DNA of 64,000 nucleotides. Origin: Olsenella sp. An293 (GTDB lineage: Bacteria > Actinomycetota > Coriobacteriia > Coriobacteriales > Atopobiaceae). This document shows, piece by piece, positions 59,642 to 64,000 of this stretch. Positions within the stretch are counted from its first letter, which is position 1; the number at the start of each line of letters is the position of its first letter. The stretch is taken from contig NZ_NFIT01000005.1 of NCBI RefSeq assembly GCF_002159495.1, positions 1 to 64,000 of the forward strand, written 5' to 3'. Under the pieces are notes generated by a model that saw only the letters and a program-made list of their open reading frames with translations, did not search any database and had not been told where the DNA came from. The position numbers were made by a program, and so were the translations under genes.

Positions 59642-60511
59642 CTACGGGGCCGGACGCAGTTCAAGGCGGGCCGAGAAGGACGGGCGCTCGCCGGCCGTGA
59701 CGTCCACCGTGAGCGACCCGCCCATCGACACCGCGAGCGCGCGGGCGACCGCGAGACCAAGGCCGGTGCCGCCGGAGTTGCGCGCGGGGTCTCCTTGGTA
59801 GAAGCGCTCCGTGAGGCGCGCGGGGTCGAGCCGGGCGGCGTCGGCGGGCGCAACGGGGTTCTCGACCGTGAGCGTCGTGCCCTCGACGCGCACGCACGGC
59901 GCGCCCGAGCCGTGGACGAGGGCGTTCTCCAGCAGGTTGGCGATCACACGCGCGAGGCCGTCGGGCGCAGCGAGCACGGGCGCGGTCTCGCCGAGCCGCA
60001 CGTCGGGCTCCCAGCCGCGCACCGCGAAGACCCCATAGCGGGCGGCGAGCGCATCCGCCGCGGCATCAGCGAGGTCGCAGGCGACAAGCTCCGGCTCCCA
60101 AGACGGGTCCGCGGCGCGGGCGTAGGTGAAGAGGTCGTCCACGAGCACGCGCATGGCAGCGAGGCGCTTCTCGGCACCCTCGAGGTAGCGGGCGGCGCGC
60201 TCCGGGTCCGTCGCGCGCTGGGCGAGCTGCAGGTAGCCCTGGGCCCCGGCGAGCGGGGTGCGGATGTCGTGGGAGAGCGCGGCGAGCTGCTCGCGGAAGC
60301 GCTCATCGGCGCGGCGGCGCTCGAGGTCGCGCTCGAGGTCTGCGTCCAGGTGGCAGTCGACCGCGCGGGCGAGCTCGGCGACGGCAGGGTCGGCGGACTC
60401 CAGACGCGCACGGAGCGCGGGAGCCACGGCGGCGCGGTCCAGCAGCTCCGCCAGCCGCGCGAGGTCGCGGTCGCGGGCCCGGCGTGACGAAAAGGGGCTG
60501 TCCCTCTTCAT
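59642..60511 (-). CDS. soluble sensor histidine kinase
   Basis: About 289 residues. The H-box ALSHDIRTPLAGAQGYLQLA, the N-box ANLLENALVHG and the G-box GGTGLGLAVARALA are intact. There is no membrane segment: the first 90 residues are a charged, Arg/Ala-rich helical region. It may therefore sense through the adjacent ABC transporter, as in small-peptide resistance systems (inference). The ATG overlaps the permease stop as TGATG. Confidence 0.85.
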   Translation of the reverse strand: MKRDSPFSSRRARDRDLARLAELLDRAAVAPALRARLESADPAVAELARAVDCHLDADLERDLERRRADERFREQLAALSHDIRTPLAGAQGYLQLAQRATDPERAARYLEGAEKRLAAMRVLVDDLFTYARAADPSWEPELVACDLADAAADALAARYGVFAVRGWEPDVRLGETAPVLAAPDGLARVIANLLENALVHGSGAPCVRVEGTTLTVENPVAPADAARLDPARLTERFYQGDPARNSGGTGLGLAVARALAVSMGGSLTVDVTAGERPSFSARLELRPAP

Positions 60512-61284
60512 CACAGGCTCACACGGGACATGAGCCTGTGGGAGATGACCCAGAACGCCGCGATGCAGACGACGCACGTCACGACAGGACCCAGGTCAAG
60601 CGTCGCGTTCATGCTGAGCAGCGCCGCCGGCTGAAGCGGCATCAGCAGCTGGGCCAGGTCGTAGGCGAGCTCCTGGGAAAACGGAATCGCCACCGCCATG
60701 GGCACGAGAAGCGCCAAGTTGAGCAGGCCACCTGCGAGCATGATCGAGATGAGCAGCGTCGTCCCAAAGCCGCGCGAGCGCCGGGAGAGCCACAGGAGCA
60801 GCAGGCCAAAGGCGGCGTACGTCCATCCCACGAGCATGCTGGCGAGCACGCGCAACACAAGCTCGCCCAGCGGCATCCCCTCGAGCTGTGCGCCGGGCGC
60901 GAGCAGCAGGATGAGCCCCAGCAGAACCGTCCAAGCCGTGAGCACCATCGAAAGCATGAGCGCAAGAATCATCCGCGTAGCCACGTAGTCGGCCCTTCCT
61001 CGCTCTGTGGCAATCGAGGCCCGCAGCCCGTCCGACGACAGGTCATGAACCGTGATGCCGGTCACAGCGAAGCACGTGCCAAAGATGGCTCCCGTATTGA
61101 CAAGCGAGAGGAGCGACGACTCAAACGATATGACCAGATGCATGTCGGCATTCTGCGGGGTGAGCAAGGTCGTGAGGAGAGTCGCAAGGGCCCGCAGTGC
61201 CGGCAGCACAAAGGCCCCCTTCACGTAGGCGTCGCGCGAGGCGAGGTAGAGCGCGGCGCGAAGCTGGTTTCTCAGGTTGGTCAT
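60511..61284 (-). CDS. ABC-2 type permease
   Basis: About 257 residues with six hydrophobic segments, of the ABC-2/lantibiotic-immunity-like type (for example MILALMLSMVLTAWTVLLGLILLL). It pairs with the ATPase encoded just upstream. A GTG at 61293 overlapping the ATPase stop is an alternative start. The cargo is unknown. Confidence 0.75.
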   Translation of the reverse strand: MTNLRNQLRAALYLASRDAYVKGAFVLPALRALATLLTTLLTPQNADMHLVISFESSLLSLVNTGAIFGTCFAVTGITVHDLSSDGLRASIATERGRADYVATRMILALMLSMVLTAWTVLLGLILLLAPGAQLEGMPLGELVLRVLASMLVGWTYAAFGLLLLWLSRRSRGFGTTLLISIMLAGGLLNLALLVPMAVAIPFSQELAYDLAQLLMPLQPAALLSMNATLDLGPVVTCVVCIAAFWVISHRLMSRVSL

Positions 61285-61289
61285 GGTGC

Positions 61290-62285
61290 TCACCTGCCCT
61301 TCTTTGACGTGCGGCGTCCGGCGGTGCCCGCCTTTCCGTCGATGATGCGCACGAGCTCGGCCTCCACGTCAGGCGCGCTCACGGCGAGCTCCGTCACGGC
61401 GATGCCCGCGGCCAGGAGCACCTGCGCCAGCACCGTGCGGTCCGGCTCGCCGCCGCCCGGCGCCGTCACGCGCAGGGCGCCGTCCGGCAGCACGCGCACC
61501 GTGAGGCCCGGCAGCTCCTCGGCGAGCACGGCCACCGTGCGCTCCGGGGCGTCGACGCGCAGCGTGAGGTAGGTGGCGCAGGCGTCGGCGAGCTCGTCGG
61601 AGGTGAGCTGGCGCATGAGGGCGCCGTCGCGCATGATGCCGTAGTGCGTGCACATGCGCTCGAGGTGCGTCAGGATGTGCGAGCTGATGACGATCGTCAC
61701 GCCGCGCTCGCGGTTGAGGCGGATTAGAAGGTCGCGCAGCTCGGAAGCCCCCGTGGGGTCGATGCCGTTGAGCGGCTCGTCGAGCAGCAGCACCTCGGGC
61801 GAGCCGAGCAGCGCGAGGGCCACGCCGAGGCGCTGGCGCTGGCCCGCGGAGAGGTCATCCACGTAGGAACCGCGCGGCCAGAGCGCACGGCGCTTGCCGT
61901 CGCCGCCCGTTCGCTCGTCCAGGCCCACAGCCGCAAGCACTTCTCGGCACGCCTTCTGTGGGTCGGGCAGGCCGAGCACCAGGGCGCGGTTCATAAGGTT
62001 CTCGAAGGCATCGAGCCGGCCGTAGACCGCGGGCGCCTCTATGAGCACGCCGACGCGCGGGTCGGACTCGCACGGGCGCAGCTGCCTGTCAAGGACGCTC
62101 ACGGTGCCCGCGTCCTGTCGCATGAAGCCCGCGACGAGCTTGAGCAGGGTGGACTTGCCCGCGCCGTTCTTGCCCACGATTCCAAAGACGGAGCCGGCAG
62201 GCACGGCGAGGCTCACGTCGCACACCGCGCGCACGCGGCCGCGCGAGAAGGACTTGGAGAGGCTGCTCGTCTCGATGGCGTTCAT
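61290..62285 (-). CDS. ABC transporter ATP-binding protein (exporter type)
   Basis: A 331-residue ATPase with Walker A GIVGKNGAGKSTLLKLV, a signature LSAGQRQRLGVALAL and Walker B VLLLDEPLNGIDP, followed by a C-terminal DUF4162-like domain of about 90 residues. Such ATPases work with ABC-2 permeases in export or antimicrobial-peptide immunity. Downstream of the toxin-antitoxin pair and upstream of permease and kinase genes. Confidence 0.85.
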   Translation of the reverse strand: MNAIETSSLSKSFSRGRVRAVCDVSLAVPAGSVFGIVGKNGAGKSTLLKLVAGFMRQDAGTVSVLDRQLRPCESDPRVGVLIEAPAVYGRLDAFENLMNRALVLGLPDPQKACREVLAAVGLDERTGGDGKRRALWPRGSYVDDLSAGQRQRLGVALALLGSPEVLLLDEPLNGIDPTGASELRDLLIRLNRERGVTIVISSHILTHLERMCTHYGIMRDGALMRQLTSDELADACATYLTLRVDAPERTVAVLAEELPGLTVRVLPDGALRVTAPGGGEPDRTVLAQVLLAAGIAVTELAVSAPDVEAELVRIIDGKAGTAGRRTSKKGR

Positions 62286-62399
62286 GGTGTCCCCCTTCCC
62301 TTGCTGCTTTCAGCCTACCCGGAAGGTGTCGGCAAACGCTCCAGAGACCTACAAGACTTTGACAAGATGCGCGCGTGGCAACGGGAAAGCGCGCCAACC

Positions 62400-62687
62400 C
62401 TACAGGCTCTTCGGAAGGTTCCCGTAGACCCCCTGTCTATGTCCCACGCGCACGACCTCAATAAGCAGCCTGTCCTCATGGATGCTGGCAAGTATGCGAT
62501 ATGACCCCACGCGATAGCGCCAACCCGACTCCGTTCCCTGGATCTGCTTTGATCCGGGAATGGCCTTGGGGTTATCGCAGCCCACGAGGTTTGTCTCAAC
62601 CCACCTGACAACCATCGAGCGCTGCTTCCTTTCAATGGAAAGCAGCTCCTTGGCAGCTCGTCTCGTCCACTCGACCTCGTAGCTCAC
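62400..62687 (-). CDS. RelE/ParE family toxin
   Basis: A 95-residue basic protein, with YEVEWTRRAAKELLSIERKQ at the start and YRVGSYRILASIHEDRLLIEVVRVGHRQGVY at the C-terminus written in separate halves by the family's beta-sheet; these are typical of RelE mRNA interferases. It starts with GTG overlapping the antitoxin stop (GTGA). It would cleave mRNA at ribosomes when released from its partner. Confidence 0.85.
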   Translation of the reverse strand: MSYEVEWTRRAAKELLSIERKQRSMVVRWVETNLVGCDNPKAIPGSKQIQGTESGWRYRVGSYRILASIHEDRLLIEVVRVGHRQGVYGNLPKSL

Positions 62688-62911
62688 TCAGCATCGGCGG
62701 CCATCCTCATGACCTCCTCCATGCTGTAGCGGATACCGTCATCTGAACGAATCGCCTCGTCATAGGCAAGCTTGTCCGCAGCCTCCTCGACCTTCTCGAG
62801 GGCCGCCTCCCTCACCACATCGGAAAACGTGCTCCCCACGAAGTCGGCGTATGCCTGAATCCAAGACTTCTCCTCAGGCGCAAAACGAATCGCCGTCGCC
62901 CCCATTGCCAT
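62684..62911 (-). CDS. RelB/DUF6290-like antitoxin
   Basis: A 75-residue protein with an N-terminal ribbon-helix-helix-like segment (AIRFAPEEKSWIQAYADFVG) and an acidic helical tail that would wrap the toxin. AAAGGGG precedes the ATG. It precedes and overlaps the toxin gene, the normal order for autoregulated pairs. Confidence 0.8.
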   Translation of the reverse strand: MAMGATAIRFAPEEKSWIQAYADFVGSTFSDVVREAALEKVEEAADKLAYDEAIRSDDGIRYSMEEVMRMAADAE

Positions 62912-62922
62912 GGTCTGCCCCT

Positions 62923-62952
62923 TTCGTACTACGCTGTAGTACGAATAGTATA
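62923..62952 (-). promoter_or_regulatory. palindromic operator and -10 box of the toxin-antitoxin pair
   Basis: TTCGTACTAC and GTAGTACGAA form a perfect 10-bp dyad with a 3-nt centre (62923-62945). On the minus strand TATACT (62947-62952) lies just upstream of it, so a bound antitoxin would block the transcription start. The -35 (ACGACT) is poor. Confidence 0.65.
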
Positions 62953-62957
62953 CCCAC

Positions 62958-63680
62958 TTACTGGCTAGAAGTCGTCTCGAGCTTGAAGCCGATGCCCCAG
63001 ACGGTCTGGAGGTAGGCGTCGGTGCCGGACGCGCGAAGCTTGGCGCGCAGGTTGCTCACGTGCGTGGCGATGGTGCGCTCCTCAGTGAGGGCCTCCTCGC
63101 CCGCAACCAGCTCAAAGAGGGCGCGCTTGGTGAAGACGCGGCCGGGCTCGGCCATCATGGCGGCGAGGATGTCAAACTCGGTGCGCGTGAGGCGCAGCGG
63201 AGCGCCGTCCACGGCAAACGTGCGGGCGGCGGAGTCGAGCTCCCAGCGGCCAAAGCGCGCTACGACGCCCGCGCGCTCTTCTCGCCCGCGGCCGCGCAGC
63301 TGCACCTCCACGCGCGCGAGCAGCTCGTCGAGGTCGAAGGGCTTGACGAGGTAGTCGCTCGCGCCCAGGCGAAGGAGCGCCACGCGGTCCGTCACGGCGG
63401 ACTTCGCCGAGGTCACGATTACGGGAGCGGCAACGCCGGCAGCGCGAAGGCGCCCGATGAGCTCCTCGCCGGGGACGCCGGGCAGCATGAGGTCCAAGAT
63501 CACGAGGTCGAAGGGCCGGTTCTTCTCGGCGGCGCGCTCTGCCGCAAGCAGGGCCTCCGTGCCGGAGAAGGCCGGCACGCACGCGTAGCCCTCGTCCCCG
63601 AGAAAGGTGCAGACCACCTCGGAGAGCGCGGCGTCGTCCTCGACCACGAGGGCGTGGGGGCTGTTGGCGAGCGTATTCAT
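62958..63680 (-). CDS. OmpR/PhoB family response regulator
   Basis: About 240 residues: receiver domain with VVEDDAA, phosphorylation site VILDLMLPG and SDYLVKPFD, then a winged-helix DNA-binding domain (RTEFDILAAMMAEPGRVFTK). It is most likely the partner of the histidine kinase 2.5 kb downstream. The ATG at 63680 lies six bases after TATACT, with no Shine-Dalgarno, so the message may be leaderless. It is separated from the ABC genes by the toxin-antitoxin pair. Confidence 0.85.
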   Translation of the reverse strand: MNTLANSPHALVVEDDAALSEVVCTFLGDEGYACVPAFSGTEALLAAERAAEKNRPFDLVILDLMLPGVPGEELIGRLRAAGVAAPVIVTSAKSAVTDRVALLRLGASDYLVKPFDLDELLARVEVQLRGRGREERAGVVARFGRWELDSAARTFAVDGAPLRLTRTEFDILAAMMAEPGRVFTKRALFELVAGEEALTEERTIATHVSNLRAKLRASGTDAYLQTVWGIGFKLETTSSQ

Positions 63681-63709
63681 GGAGCCAGTATAGCCCCGAC
63701 CCCGCCGTG

Positions 63710-63850
63710 AGGGTATGTACACCGCCCGCTCAGGGTATGTACACTTTCCGGCCCACCAGCACTTCTCGCCCGCGTCTCTGACCTGCGGCTTTGCGAGAAG
63801 AACCTCAAAGTCGACTGTACATACCCGATATGCGCACTGTACATACCCTC
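63710..63850. repeat. 141-bp intergenic repeat, copy C
   Basis: Same architecture as copies A and B: direct GGGTATGTACAC pair on the left, inverted GTACATACCC pair on the right, core with TTCTCGCC and GCGAGAAGAACC. It lies between the HAD gene's stop and the response regulator start. Confidence 0.85.
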
Positions 63851-63865
63851 AGGGACGGGCGCCCC

Positions 63866-64000
63866 TCAGCGCGTAAACGGCCACTCTCCCGCCGCGAGCG
63901 CCTCGATTGAGGCGGCCACCGCGTCGTCCTCGCAGGCACCGATGTGCCAGCGCGCCGCCTCGGCCGCCTCCGGCGCGGCGCCCGCCACCGCCACGGAGTT
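63866..64000 (-). CDS. HAD family hydrolase, C-terminal fragment (runs off the window)
   Basis: The last 44 codons of a minus-strand gene that continues past the window edge. NSVAVAGAAPEAAEAARW and EDDAVAASIEAL fit the C-terminal motif of Cof-type HAD phosphatases (normally M-G-N-A-x-x-x-x-K-x-x-A and E-D-G-V-A). The family call rests on a short segment. Confidence 0.55.
   Translation of the reverse strand, partial: NSVAVAGAAPEAAEAARWHIGACEDDAVAASIEALAAGEWPFTR

Overview
The window is GC-rich, densely packed DNA from a monoderm actinobacterium. The best fit is class Coriobacteriia, probably Atopobiaceae (Olsenella-like). The basis is the overall protein character, a Tad pilus locus with no secretin gene, a T-box in front of pheS, a tRNA gene with encoded CCA, and many PTS and amino-sugar genes. 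This is inference from the sequence alone; no database was searched.

Layout. 0-7.3 kb (mostly minus): citrate synthase, an ACT-domain protein, a CarD-type regulator, a cyclophilin lipoprotein, a BrnQ carrier, a tannase-like lipoprotein that lacks its nucleophile, and an acylphosphatase. 7.4 kb: tRNA-Phe with a clear promoter and terminator. 7.6-17.1 kb (minus): a long Tad/Flp pilus operon (cpaB-tadZ-tadA-tadB-tadC-flp, then five TadE/TadG/pilin-like or small membrane proteins), ending in DUF192 and FHA genes. 17.4-28.4 kb: rsgA, a GntP permease, a DUF559-like protein, a Ca2+-type P-ATPase with a Shine-Dalgarno-sequestering leader, D-lactate dehydrogenase, pyruvate kinase and a GH13 enzyme. 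28.8-33.6 kb (minus): an SsuABC/TauABC-like ABC transporter followed by nagB-like and nagA.

34.0-41.2 kb (plus) is the most unusual part: a LacI-family regulator followed by five genes that look like a second, altered set of upper-glycolysis enzymes (class II aldolase, phosphofructokinase, triosephosphate isomerase and glucose-6-phosphate isomerase homologues) plus a LarA-type nickel racemase homologue. The PFK and Pgi homologues have changed key motifs. I read this as a dedicated pathway for an unidentified sugar or sugar acid.

41.3-48.5 kb: a cluster of repeats, a phospholipase-C-like protein, pheST with a T-box, a secreted class 3 lipase and a TauE/SafE permease. 48.7-59.4 kb: a host-glycan (Gal-HexNAc) utilisation operon of the pneumococcal bgaC-PTS-agaS kind (GH35 beta-galactosidase, PTS IIB/IIC/IID/IIA, a TPR-like membrane protein, GntR, AgaS, NagA-like, SIS), with a PfkB kinase divergent from it. 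59.6-64 kb: a response regulator, ABC exporter and histidine kinase set interrupted by a RelE/RelB-like toxin-antitoxin pair, then the end of a HAD phosphatase gene.

Between the genes lies a 141-bp repeat in three copies (28.5, 59.5 and 63.7 kb), a perfect 45-bp inverted repeat (41.4 kb), two different tandem hairpin repeats, a paired 27-bp inverted repeat (21.2 kb), and a 23-bp motif shared by the control regions of the LacI/ABC and the beta-galactosidase loci. No CRISPR array, insertion sequence or prophage was seen.
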